From assembly GCA_028023455.1 (NCBI GenBank), contig JAQFVV010006454.1, positions 1,223,001 through 1,287,000 on the forward strand: DNA of 64,000 nt, read 5' to 3'. The translations under genes were made by a program, and so were the position numbers. The notes beneath the pieces were generated by a model. The model made no database searches. It saw only the letters and a list, made by a program, of their open reading frames with translations, and was not told the origin of the DNA. This DNA is from Epiperipatus broadwayi. Taxonomy: Eukaryota > Onychophora > Udeonychophora > Euonychophora > Peripatidae. Numbering within the stretch: position 1 is the stretch's first letter; the number at the start of each line of letters is the position of its first letter. This document shows positions 33,419-45,801 of the stretch, piece after piece.

Positions 33419-36400
33419 GTGTATGTGCGACTGTAATTTATGCTTACATTCCTGCTTTATTTATTAATGGGTTATGTTTTAGAATTCAACAAAATAAAAT
33501 CTGTCTACAAATAAGAAGTTCTTAAAAATCGCTAAATGAATCTATATAATTTATAAACATAAAAGCTATAACTGAGTATATATAAATATACGTGCGTAAA
33601 TATTTCATACAGGTTTTTAATTTATTATCATAGAAAAAGGTGATGTTAATATAATTTATACATCTATACAAATATGAATATAAATATTAAAAATTAATAC
33701 CGTCTTCAAAATTTGTAAAGCAATATTAATTGAAGAAAGTGTACTTTTAAAAAGCAGATTAAAAACTAAAAACAATTCAGTTTTTGACTAAATGCTGGCA
33801 AAAAAAAAATTTTTGTAATATATATATATCTTAGATTAAATTTAAATAATTATCAAAAATATTATATATCATTTTAATTTTTTAAAGCTCATTTCATATC
33901 AAGTTATTAGCCTGAGTATTGAAATATTTTTCAAAATAATGAAAATATTTAACAATTTAAATCTTTTTTTATATATTTACTTAAAAATTAATAATATATA
34001 TATAAGTAGCATATTTGCGTTTTGGATTAACAGCCAGAGCATTAATTATTTAAAAAATAATATAATTTAATTAATACGCTTACTAAGAATTTTAAAAATA
34101 CAATAAAGTAATAAATGTATTCATAGATTACTATATTATAGATATAAATTTAAAAAATAATTTTACGCAAATTAATTATGAACATTTGTACAGATAATTT
34201 TCAATTTACCAATAGTTTCAGATTAGAATTATTCAGATTGTTCTTATATTTAGGAAGATATAAATGATTCTGTTTTTTTGTTTTTTGATGTTATAATCTA
34301 TCTAATTTAAATTTCGATTTTATACCTAAAATTTAACATAAAACGAAGATATTATTTTTAACAAATAAAAGCTTAAAATAGTTGTAATAGGTTAATCTTT
34401 AGTTAATCAGTATTAATTAATAAGAGATTTGTAAATACTTTAGGTATTTACCGTGAGCATTTTTACTTTTATTTTATACTTTCCATAATAAATTTCTTAT
34501 CTAAATGCTATATCTCCTATAAATTCTAAAATCAATTCGAAACAGATTTTTTTTTAATTAAAATTTGATAATTGATAAATGTGAATTAAATTACAAATTA
34601 TAATTTGATCTCTAGTATCTTTATCAAGTGGATGTAAAACATATAATCATGCTATTTTCTTTTAATGTAATGGTAAAAAAAAAACTAGATAAGTATTTAT
34701 TTTTTGTGTGTTTATTTGTTTGTTTACAGCCCGTAAAATTAATATAGAAAAAAAAAACCTGAAAAAAAAAATAGCTTCTCTAAATAAAACCAAAAATATA
34801 TTTGATTTAAATATTAAGTTCAAAAGTGTACAAAGTATTTGAATACTATTATTTTTAATTTTTATGTAATTATTACTTAATTAGAATAACAATTTTGTTT
34901 TTCTAAAATACAGAAAACTATATTGTATAATTTTATCTTCAAAAGATCTCTTTATATATGTGCGAAATAATTTAACTATAATAAATAAATAATAATACAA
35001 TTGTTTAATTAAACTATTAAAGTAGCAATATTTTATTTTTGTTATATATATATATATATTATTTTAAAGTACAAAAAAAACTAAAGTTAATAAATTCTAT
35101 AGCAATGTTTTCTATCATTGGCAGTTATTCAAGCTTTTCTAAACTAATAAATGTTATAATAACAGTTATTAAAAAGAGAAAGCGATCTTTTTATACGAGA
35201 ATAAATATTTGATTATTATAGTTACTAAGGATGGTTTTATTATTAAAAATACTTATATAATTTTATTATCTTATTATATAAATTGTAAAAATATTCTTTT
35301 ACTATTAGAGTTATTAAGAATTTGTATATATATATACGCACATACACTGAAGCATTTTCATTATTGTACTTTAAAATAAAAGAGCTAAATAAAATTATAT
35401 TAAAATAGAAAAGTATTATCTTCACCCGTTAAACATTATTTCTCAATCTCATTGCTTAAGATTAATCCATACATACATTAAAAAAGGTTTTTTTTCCTTC
35501 TAACGCTATAAAAATATACATATGTATATGTAAATGGACAGAGAAAAAAAATTTCTATGAAAATATGGCTAAAGTAGCAACATAGAATATAGGAATAATC
35601 TAAATTCATTTGTAAATGAACCGATTTACCTAGCATAATTAAATAAAGATTATACAAATAGTAATTTGTTTTTTAGCAATTCATTATATATATATATGTG
35701 TGTGTGTGTGTATTAATGCATTAAGACATGTTTACTCGATGCTTATATTTAAAAAAGTTAAATATAAAATTGTTTGTGTGACTAAAAAAATCGTCTCAAA
35801 TCTACTTATAATAAATATTTAAATTATTATTCATATACAGAATATGAATATTTGAAATGTCTCATAACTACATTATTTTAGCCACAATTCTTCTTTAAAT
35901 AAACAAGATTCGAATTTTATATAGATTTCAGTTAGCGATATGCATTGTTTCTATAGAATATATATATATATAGGTAGAATTAATTAAATAGCAATATATT
36001 TTTATATTTTCTAGATATTATAAAATTTAGTCGCTGAAAGGATATCTAACTATTTTTTTACTTTTAAGGGAACATAATGATTAGAAATCTTAAATTCTAG
36101 CAACAAAAACATCATGAAGATCTTAACTCTAACTACATAAAGATCATAAAGACTAATAGTTTCTCTTTCACCATTTCTTTAACCAGGATTTTTGATAAGT
36201 AGATTATCTACAGTAGTAAATGTTTTCTATTTATTTTTTATCTAATACTATATATATATATATATTAATTTTTCGAATTCAGTAATGGTTTCTACTTATT
36301 ACTATCTTAAATAAATAAATATGAAATATTAGTAATGATAAATATTAATTATATAATTGTAATGCAGACGATTTTTGATTTTTAATACTGCTTTTATTTC

Positions 36401-36604
36401 ATTAATATTACTAACATATGAATATTGTACCATTGTTAATTTGATTTATTGTTTTTGTTATATATATTTTCTAATCATTATTATTTTTATTAGTTTAGTA
36501 CTATATTGCAAATAAAAAAATATATTCAAAGAATATATTCAATGGTGATCTGATAAAAAGTATTAAAACTACTTATACATTTGGTTATACATATAGAGTA
36601 TGTA
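33419..36604. other. AT-rich intergenic DNA
   Basis: Nothing coding is recognised over 3.2 kb. Short (TA)n tracts occur near 33817, 35043, 35686, 35959 and 36250. One TG run (35698-35710) follows the third tract. Confidence 0.4.
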
Positions 36605-36885
36605 TAATATAGATTTGAGCACAGACTTTCAAGCTTTCTTTAGCCATTCACTCTATCTCATACAGCCGATACACTTGACCATACACATGTGAAACGATAA
36701 ATGATTTCCAATATATATGGGAGATGCTGATCTGGACCAACCGATGAGTGCTGGTTCAGCACAAAATAGGTATATTGGAGATCTTTTTTTCATATATATG
36801 TGTATCGGTTGTATGAGATAGAGTGTTCGGCTGAAAGGATCCTGAAAGTCTGTATTCAAATCCCCTATATTACATCTAGACTGCA
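36605..36885. mobile_element. Collapsed inverted ribozyme repeat, copy A9
   Basis: The left part (36612-36710) is the head region in minus orientation (GAGCACAGACTTTCAAGC, ATCTCATACAGCCGATACAC). It passes directly into the right part in plus orientation (36716-36875), which has the ribozyme, ATCGGTTGTATGAGATAG, and AGTCTGTATTCAAATCCCC. The arms pair for about 95 bases around a loop that contains the ribozyme. The left arm lacks its own ribozyme, so this is a minimal foldback version. Confidence 0.8.
36727..36785 (+). ncRNA. Decayed hammerhead ribozyme, copy A9
   Basis: The plus strand keeps ACCAA, stem II GTGCTGGTTCAGCAC (perfect) and a TTGG partner, but the boxes read CCGATGA and CAAAA (G12 to A). 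Two core changes should make it inactive. Confidence 0.65.
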
Positions 36886-39800
36886 GGTATATAAAATATA
36901 CTTGTATTTAAAATATAAGATTATATATATTAAATAATATAGCAGGAAACAAACGGTTTATCAATAGTACATTTCTTCCCCATTAGTTACAAAATTGATT
37001 AACATTTGTGCAAACATTTGTTAATGAAATCAACTATTACAGACTTTCCAAAATGTAGATTAAAGTGTAATTTAATTTTTGAACACTATTTAAAATTCCC
37101 TATGTTTATTTCTATATAGATTTAAAAATCACATTGTAAAGAATTCTCTATAATGTGAATCTTAGATAATTTAACGTTGCTAAACTCTTATTCTGAATAT
37201 TTTCTAATATGAAAAGAATTTGTCTCTTTCTTTTAAATGTTATGTTAAGTTCATCTTAAAATACTTTTTTTAAAATCTGCTATTCTTTATCCCTATATAA
37301 AACATTGAATAAAATTTTCTATTAAAACAAAAAAAATTAGTAGTAGTAGTAGTAGTAATGTTATTACTATTATTTATTACAATTTTTCTTATATAATCAT
37401 TTTATATCATATGTATATATTATTAAAAAAGAATTCGATTTTTATTTGTTTTTTCAAAAATAATAAATAACTCTGCAGTATGGATCACTTTATTCTAAGT
37501 TCCTAATATGTGTTTTTTTTCTCTTTCACATTTTTTGACTTTAAGAACAACTAACTATCTTGCTACAAAGGTAACTTCATAACAAAAATTATTTTCCAAT
37601 TTGCTAAAGTTAACTTCGATCATAAAATATCTGCATGTTAAATTATTTGTCCAAAGTTATTATAGTACTCTGAATACAATTCAAAGATAACTGTAATTCA
37701 AAGATAGTGTAGCATTTCCCCTTTACATTCAAATTGTGACTAATTTATAATTTATTCTAGCATCTGTAGAATTTATTCCCTAGTAAGAAATTATTTTATT
37801 GCATGTGTGAACAATTTAAAAATATCTAATTTTCTAAAAAAAAAAAAAAAAGGGGGACTGGCCATATATATACTTACTGAAAAAGAATATTATTCATATT
37901 CAACTATGTTTTAGTAAAATTAACGAAACAATAATTTTGAGTTGATACATGGCTAGATAATAGGGTCAAATACATATGAACAATAATTTAACTAGATCCT
38001 CAAGACAAGACATTAATGATACTACTAAGTTTTTATAATGTTTAAGAGTAATTAACCTATAAAAATGTCTCCTTACTTTTTTTTTTCTGTATACCCATGT
38101 GTAAGTACAGCTTAGTGGAAAAGATATAATAAAAAGCATATTTAAAATTTACAGATAATATAACTGGAATTTGGAAAGTAAATAATAAAAATTCTCTATA
38201 AAATTTACTCTCATAGAAATCAGCTTAAAATATGCTCTAAGCAATTCTCTACAAGATAAAGGTCTCAAACAAATTCTAATAAGAAGAATGATGAGAAAAA
38301 AATTACTTACTTTCTCATCAATTTGTCTAGACTGAGAGTTTGAATGTTTTTTATTTTCATTTTATTTTTTAGCAAAGAGTATCTAGATTCCTATTACTTG
38401 AATATCCGTGGATTGATTGCTTAGGGGGAAAATACTATGCGATTTGAAGTTGAAAGAAATTAAAAGTTTTATTCAATCAGGATTTAAACTCAAATCGTAA
38501 ATTTAATAATAGAATATGCTATGACGCATGGCATTTTTTTATTATTCAGCCTAGTTATATTTTTTTATAAATCTCACTTATGACACTAGCGTTCCTTAAA
38601 ACTTCAGTGAACATGTTTAAAATGTTGAAAATTGCATAAATCCATATTGTTTATTTAGGTCTTATTTTCAAAACGTTTGGCATACAGATAAGCAATATTC
38701 TTCATATTTTATTCAGTTGAGAGCAAATGTTATATTGTTGAAACGTCTGGTATTTTAATTTTATTTTATTTTTTATTAAAAGCGATTGTTCCAAAAACAT
38801 GATATATATATATATAGCATTAAAGGTTTATATATATACCCTATATAATACATAGCTAGAGTAGAATTTTGTTAAATGGAGATGTCGTACTTAGCTATTC
38901 TTTTTTTTATTATTTGATTATACTTTTCTTATTCTAATAAAATGTAAATATTCATTTTTTTCCGTCATAATCATCTTTTTAAAAAAAAAACTTAAGGTTT
39001 TTTTTTTGGGATTATTATTTTATTTCGATTCTGTTTTATACTATTTTTTGTATGTTTATGTTGCTTAATATTTCATTATTTGTATTTTATTGAGCAACAG
39101 AAATACTGTATGATGTTGATTGAAATTATTCCCAATCCTAACAATAATCAAACATCCTTTCAGATTGTGACTGAGGAAGAAAGCAAATATAAACTAACGA
39201 AAATGAAATTATAGTGTTGCATGAAAAGATTCTCAGGTCTGAAGGACTCAACATTCTTCTAAGAAAGACCTAAGAATATTTAGCAATACTGTAGGCATGT
39301 AAGATATTTTTTAGGTTAAAGCTATTTGAAATAGTGCAGGCTTTCATTATTATCGAGTATATTATCAGAACTATCATTTAATATAATATTATGAGTGAAT
39401 GATGATATATCGATATTAGAGATACTTTAGTATTATTGTATAATAATTATATGCTCCAACAATTCGAGTCATTGAAAAAAAATGTGAAAAGTTTTATAAT
39501 ATATGCAGAAATAATTTGACTATACTTTAAACAAAATATCATTTTTATTGATGATGACCGGAAAGCCAAAGTTGGAACTGAAACAAATATATATATATAC
39601 ATTCTTGGTTGGTGTGAATTTGAAAGAAAAATTAAATAATTTTTTTGTGTGATTTTAATAATATATTAATTGCCAAAATATTTTTAAATAGTCAAAGCAT
39701 TCGATGTAGAATGAAATTTTACAGAAATTTAATGAAATGTACTCTTGATACTTAGCAAATAAGGAGGATTCTAGTTTTAATAGTAACACCTTGATCAAGA

Positions 39801-40079
39801 ATTTATTGTAATCAGATCGTGAATTAATAACTGTTGTAGACATTTTTAAACAAAACTAGGGAAACAACAAATCTATCTAATGTACTAAATATGATTTAGA
39901 GAACATATCTATTATTTTTAAGAATAATATCAGAAAATGATTTAAGATTTTGAAAGCAGCTGTTAGTCAATCAGATAAATTGTAGAAAAAAGAAAATAAT
40001 AATTTTTAGATAAATTCTTCAAAAAATTAAGGAAAAACAAAGCAAGTATAATGTCAGCAAATACTATGTATAAAACCAA
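36886..40079. other. AT-rich intergenic DNA with minor repeats
   Basis: An (AGT)n run lies at 37339-37360. Around 38480-38540 a piece with GGATTTAAACTCAAATCGTAA resembles the B-box end of a tRNA-derived SINE in minus orientation, too decayed to assign. At 39090-39840 the sequence is less monotonous and may hold a transposase remnant (a frame with DDDRKAKVG near 39555), not assignable. Confidence 0.35.
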
Positions 40080-40412
40080 CAAAACATCACGTGATCATTA
40101 TTTCCTATGCTTACACAAGCTTTTATTAACAATAGCAAACTCTCCAGACAGTAGAGCAACCCAGTGCAAGATTTAATAATCAGTGGATGCAGAAAGTATT
40201 GTGCATAAAATCCCCACCTAATGCCTTAGAGCTAGTAGCAGTACTCTCAGATCCAAAGCTCCTCGCTGATAAAAGCCACAATCTAGAAATGAGTCTGGAA
40301 ATATTGGATGAGTAGGCACTAGATGGGTATTTTATACACAAGCCTTTCTGCATCTATTGATTACTAAATCTTGCACTGGGTACACTACTATATGGAGAGT
40401 TTGCTTTTGCAA
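40080..40412. mobile_element. Foldback element family B, copy B1
   Basis: Inverted arms (about 40133-40240 and 40300-40410) share GCAAACTCTCCA with its complement TGGAGAGTTTGC, CCCAGTGCAAGATTTA with its complement, and GTGCATAAAATCCCCACCTA with a slightly changed complement. Between them lies GATCCAAAGCTCCTCGCTGA, then a unit reading CTGATAA (40266-40272) and GAAA (40286-40289) that resembles a hammerhead core. A leader of about 50 bases (from CACGTGATCATTATTTCCTA) is shared with copy B2 at 53270. The two copies share arms, centre and leader, so this is a mobile family. Confidence 0.85.
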
Positions 40413-41059
40413 ATACAATGTAGTTGCAAAAAAAAATCAAAATTAAAAAATGATAAACGTTTTTAAGAGGAAATATATAATAAAGTTTTAAAAGATTAAA
40501 AAAGGTAAGGACTGATCATTTCAAAGTCATTGTAATGAAAACAAGACATGACATAAAAATATCATTCATTAAATAAGAAACCATCCAGTAGTGATTTATA
40601 ATAAAAAATCCCCCCCCCAAAAAAAAATTAATAATTGTAAGACATATTTTTAAAATAAAATCCATGCTTGATCAAATTGTAGTGCTTATTGATACTCTCT
40701 TTAAGTATGAATGTTAGATACAGAGAAAAATATGAATACATTTAAATTTTGGCACGGGTATTTATTATAATACACCGATATGTCTTTGGAACATAGAGAT
40801 GAGTGAATTAATCATCATAATAGTAAGTATGCCTTAAAAATCTAAGTAGATAGTAAGACATTCTGAATAAATGTTATTCATATAACTTACAGGAATAGTA
40901 GTAATAATTATAAGCAGCTAACTCCAAAAGGAAAAAGAGAAAAAGAAACTACATTTAGAATGGGTTTTGCAATGACTATATAAACCACTTATAGTCTACA
41001 TATAAAACATGATGATTCATTTTTCAAGTTGTCTTTTAATTTCATAAGCAGAAAACTTT
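40413..41059. other. AT-rich intergenic DNA
   Basis: No gene is seen. A C10-A9 homopolymer junction lies near 40609-40627. Confidence 0.4.
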
Positions 41060-42745
41060 CTTAATATTTCAACAGCAAGTCTAGTTTCAATTCTCACTGG
41101 AGAATATATTGGTATTCTCTCACTGGAAACAGTTGGCATTGCACTGCTTTAGAATGACTTTGATAAAATTCTTATATGTAGACAGTGTTCACTTCTTTCA
41201 CAAAACCCTAACTCAATTTTATAATGACATACTTCTTAAGAAGTCTTTGATTGGTCATTCATTTTACATTGCCAATCCCATGAAGGTGTGGTTCCACAAC
41301 TGTGGATTTGACCATATCACATCCAGTAATCTGAAAAACTTATTGATTGGTTTTATGATCTTGCTATAGTATTATTAAAATTTTATTGTGGTTGATAGTG
41401 TGTCCAAGTTTTACTTCTACATAATAAATTAGGTAAAATAACAGCTTTCTACAGTGCTAACATAGTTTCAGAAGTTCTCCAAATAATACTTTACCTTCAA
41501 CATGTTAAAAACATCAGCATATTGTAGTCTGTATTGTATTTCAACGAGTTATAAAACTACCAATATATCTAAATTGGTTTACATTCTCAAGTTAATAATC
41601 ATCCAAACTAAAGGTTGCTGAGGATTTTTCTTCAGTCACCAGTTGATAGAAAATGAGTCTTTTGAACATTAATTAATAAACCAATGTCTTTATATGTTAT
41701 ATTCAAACATTAAAAACATTCTGTAGATTGCCTTTTGAACTGGAAAAAATAGCACAACTATCAGCATTCTTTAAATTCAAATCCAAGAAGTTCTTGTTTT
41801 TGCTCTTAATCGATTTAAATTAAAAATTCCACTATCAAATGTATATCATACTTTGATCCTATTTGATTAAAACACCTATAAACAATAGCAAAGACCATTG
41901 CCATATAAACTGAAAACAATGTTGTGGTAAATACACATACTTGTTCAACAACAGTTTTTATTTCAAATGCCTCACATTTTCCATCTGTACTAATAACATT
42001 TCCTCTCATTCCATCGTGTAGAGGTTTTGTAATATGAATAAATTTTGGTGGGTAACCAACTTATTTCAAATAATGCTATAAACCTATTCTATTAACTGAA
42101 TAAAGTGACTTTGTCAAATCAATAAAGGCAATATATAAATTGCTTTTTTGTTCCTGACATTTTTCTTGTCAAATAATCTGGCAACAAAAACCATGTCTAT
42201 AGTGATTGTTGACTCTAAAATCACATTATGTCTCTGGAATCCATTTATCTATAAATAGAAACAATTTATTCAATAAAATTCTTGAAAGTACCTTTGCTAT
42301 AATAAATAATAACAATATTTCATGACAATTATTGCAAAATTATCTATTTACCTTGTGTTTTTTTTTAATTATAACAAAGCATTTCTAAGATCATGTGAAA
42401 CAATTTCACAATTCCTTTTATTCCTAAAAAGTTCCAATATTTTTTAAAATAACATATATTTTAAAACTTTTCCATGTATTTTGTTATGCCCTGCAGCCTT
42501 TCCATTTTTAAAACTTCAAAGAACTGTTTTGACTACACTAACCTGGATAAATTTGTTCAAACACAAATTACATAAAATAGGTATAATTGTTATCATCTCA
42601 ATTCTTCTAAGGCCGTATATAACTTGTTTATACTGAATGTTTATACGTAAGTAGAGGTATTTGAACCCAGGTTTTTCAGTCTATTCATACTCCACTCAAT
42701 CAGAAGTAACTGATAGACATAACCACACACATGCAAAAAAGATAC

Positions 42746-42806
42746 ATAATCATCAATATACATATTTCATGCAGAACTAGCACTCATTAGTTGGCCAGAT
42801 CATAAT
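42746..42806 (-). ncRNA. Decayed hammerhead ribozyme, copy A10
   Basis: The minus strand reads CTAATGA, a broken stem II (GTGCTAGTTCTGCAT) and an intact GAAA. The stem I sides are GCCAA and TTGAT and no longer match well. It is inactive by inspection. Confidence 0.6.
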
Positions 42807-43100
42807 CTTCCACATATATACCAATCAGTGCTTGGTTTATATTAAGATAGCAATTTCTCAAACTTTAATGGACAGGCTTCAATCTTGTTACCCTTCCAAT
42901 TATTCAACCATCCATGTCATTGAAAGACTAACATGAGTATGATTACATTATCAAATCCAATAAGGGCTTTGAGCATTCTATTACTGATTTTTCAATGAAA
43001 TGTATGGTTAAATAGTTAAAACATGGAGAATATTGAAGCCTGTCCATTAAAGTTTGAGGAATTGCTATCTTAATATAAACTGGGCATTGATTGTATATGT

Positions 43101-43156
43101 GTGGCTCATCTGATGAACATTGCTTCTGCATGAAATATAGATAATGGGAATCATAT
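43101..43156 (+). ncRNA. Decayed hammerhead ribozyme, copy A11
   Basis: Both boxes CTGATGA and GAAA are intact on the plus strand, but stem II (ACATTGCTTCTGCAT) no longer pairs and stem I is lost. It is recognisable by position in the family. Confidence 0.55.
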
Positions 43157-43600
43157 ATCTTTTTGCATGTGTGTGGTCATGTATATCATTGCTTGGATAG
43201 AGTGGAGGATGATTAGACTGAAAAATCATGAATTCTCAAATTTCTCTACTTAGATATCGATTCTTGTACAATTCAAAAGAAGATCAAATGATCCCTTCTA
43301 CCTGACCAAAATACCATTGTTATCATATAAAAAAACATGATTGAATTTAATAGAATTATTCTATAGTTTACTAGGTGCATATATTGCTTTCAACACATTA
43401 AAAAAATATCTTTAATGATCGGCCAATCACTTATAAGCTTTTTTTTCAGTCATGTACTTCTACCTTCAGATCTTTATATTTGTCAAACAGAAAATGCCAC
43501 TTGTTTCTTTTTAATTAAACCACTTATAATAAGATCATTGTCAAATAACCAGTCATGTTTCTCTTTTTTATGAACCCAAGAATAGGTTTATTTGTGTCTA

Positions 43601-45149
43601 TAATATATTTCTTGAGAATTCCATGATTCAGTATTATGATAGTTATAAAAATCCAAATTAATAATTTTAGTGTTTAATAGTTGAAATAAAATACATATAC
43701 TGTAATATATTTTTCTTAAAAACAAATATTAATCTTATTGTGAATATTATTGTAATAATATCTATTTTAATGCAACTATTACTTTAATCTAGAGATATTA
43801 ATTTATTATCTAACAATCTCTGCATGAAAGTACAGGTAATGCGATCTTTTTTGGTATTCTGATTTCTAACTACAGTATATTCAATTTTAATATTATGTGC
43901 ATATATCCATTTCTGATAATATTATAAATTTAATAATATATAACCTAACAAATAATAATATTAAATGTTTATATATTTAAAAAATAATAATAATAAATTA
44001 ATATTTATTCATAAAATTATTTATGTTTATAAAGTTTTACTTATATATCAAAATATTTAATAAGTGGAATCTTTCGTCTTTACTTAGAAATCTACAATCA
44101 CGATCTTTTAAAGCTAGCAGCGAATCAGATTTGGTGCCTGAGATTAGGATGAGAATACTCTGCCAGCGCTAAGATGCAATGAAAAGCAATTAAATTATTA
44201 TTTATATATAATAATTTTCTATTTTAAATCAAATTATTTTAGCGCTGTCTTTTTGCCAAAATTATTCTGAGAATTGATTATCTGATAAAAATGAAAAAGA
44301 AATCAAGCAGTAGTCAAAATCAACTTTGTTCTTACAGATAACTTTGAATTATTTTGCCACGTGATAACCAAAAATCTAGATTCAATGCGAATAAAAAAGT
44401 AAACGCATTCTGAACAATATTTTTAAACGCAATCTTCTTTTGAAGTTTTCATATTAAGCTGATGCTTTAAAGCAAGTTTTAATCTACATTAAATGATATG
44501 TTATAATATAAGTTTTACAATTTTAAAATAACTTCTGGAAAAAGGTACTTTGTGACTACATTATGATCAAGTGTAAGAACACTTGATTATTATGTGCGAT
44601 TGATTCAGATTCTGTGCATAAAAATTTTTGCAGAATATTTTGTTCCTGATTTACTATCATACAAATATTATAAAATGTATTAAGTTTAAATACAGTTAGA
44701 TTTAAACTTGGAAAAATTGTCTTTGATAAAAATAATTTGTTATTAACAGAAATTATGCTTATATATTTAAACAAAGTTTTCATAAAAACGTACTTTACCA
44801 GTGGCTGTTTATACAATTCTAAAATTGCAAACAACACAGTTAGATATGTAAAGGTTTGTGCTGGGATTAATAAAAATGTTTCAAAAAAAAAAAAAAATGT
44901 GAATGAAAGAATTAAAGACATCACCGGCATCTCAGAAACTAACAAAAAAATTATTAAGCTTGCTGTTCTAATATTTGAAATGAATCAAAGAACAAATTAA
45001 ATAGTAATACACATGCCAGAAATAATAATTTTTAAAAAAAATCATTTAAGTTCTCATCTTTCTTGTTAAGGAATAAACAGGTTGTATTTATGAATAAATT
45101 TCGGTAATGTAATTTTCACAAATATCATTCTCTTGCAAGATACCGTCTG
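43601..45149. other. Intergenic DNA with one unassigned ORF
   Basis: Mostly AT-rich. On the plus strand 44737-45000 is open (about 87 codons) and encodes a basic peptide containing NERIKDITGISETNKKIIKLA. The opposite strand is also open over 44556-44945. I recognise neither. Both being open suggests low stop density by composition, and the plus-strand peptide looks slightly more protein-like. Confidence 0.3.
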
Positions 45150-45305
45150 GTTTTTATTCAGTTTTAACACCTTATGGAAGGTATAATAAGCATATGACTA
45201 CAGACATGTGAAAATGATGTATAATCTTCAAGACCCACATTTTGTGCTGAACAAGCACTCATCATTTGGCCCAGATCACATTCTCTTACATGTATTTTTA
45301 TAATT
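45150..45305 (-). mobile_element. Ribozyme repeat fragment A12, ending at a microsatellite
   Basis: It matches the family from the A-box side (about 45185) through the ribozyme to CCCAGATCACATTCTCTTACATG. It stops where other copies have a short (TA)n or (TG)n, and here a (GATA)n array begins. The rest of the repeat is absent beyond the array. Confidence 0.72.
45221..45275 (-). ncRNA. Decayed hammerhead ribozyme, copy A12
   Basis: The minus strand reads GCCAA, ATGATGA, stem II GTGCTTGTTCAGCAC (perfect arms) and CAAAA. The C of CTGATGA and the G of GAAA are lost, so it is inactive. Confidence 0.6.
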
Positions 45306-45309
45306 ATTC

Positions 45310-45643
<334 letters not shown>

Positions 45644-45658
45644 AACCAATTGAAATAT

Positions 45659-45801
45659 ATTAATATTTTTATTAGTCATTTATTAGACTACAGATTATCC
45701 GTTTAATGAATAATATTTTTGTAGTGAAAATAACACTATAGAAATATTGTTCATTAAATGGATAATCTCTAGCCTAAATAATGACTAATAAAAATTAATA
45801 G
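45659..45801. repeat. 143-bp inverted repeat beside the microsatellite
   Basis: The left arm 45659-45718 and right arm 45742-45801 pair over about 60 bases with roughly nine in ten matches. For example, ATTAGTCATTTATTAGAC pairs with GCCTAAATAATGACTAAT after one gap, and GATTATCCGTTTAATGAA pairs with TTCATTAAATGGATAATC. The loop is about 23 bases. It could be a small MITE or a secondary structure formed during microsatellite growth. Confidence 0.8.

Larger units (their letters stand above)
42655..43255. mobile_element. Inverted ribozyme repeat pair (A10, A11) inserted in the LINE
   Basis: The left arm (42661-42935) carries the head, ribozyme and TTTATATTAAGATAGCAATT block in minus orientation. 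The right arm (about 43010-43255) repeats these in plus orientation (TTGAAGCCTGTCCATTAAAG, GCTATCTTAATATAAACTGG, ribozyme, CTACTTAGAT). The arms are about 250 bases, diverged from each other, with a spacer of about 75 bases. The insertion interrupts the LINE reading order precisely, so it is younger than the LINE. Confidence 0.83.
41060..43600 (-). pseudogene. LINE (non-LTR retrotransposon) fossil, split by a ribozyme repeat
   Basis: The minus strand keeps an unmistakable LINE reverse-transcriptase order despite stops and frameshifts. It has KHDWLFDND (about 43536-43562) of the linker after the endonuclease, and LKAIYAP-like sequence (about 43370). NGKAAGHNKIHGKVLK (about 42465-42516) corresponds to 'NGKAAGPDGIPAEVLK', and VLSRILLNKLF and GF(R) (about 42230-42300) follow. 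IAFIDLTKSLYSVNR (about 42085-42133) and LHDGM (about 42010) precede the open frame 41815-42009, which has EQVCVFTTTLFSVYMAM, the 'KQGCVLAPTLFS' block. ENVNQFRYIGSFIT (about 41539-41590) and KTWTHYQPQ (about 41395-41425) end the domain. The YADD box is eroded. A family A ribozyme repeat (42655-43255) separates the upstream and downstream halves. I do not assign a clade. Confidence 0.85.

Noticed and set aside
39540-39620. Possible transposase remnant with DDDRKAKVG on the plus strand
   Set aside because: Only one short motif and many stops around it; not enough to name a family.
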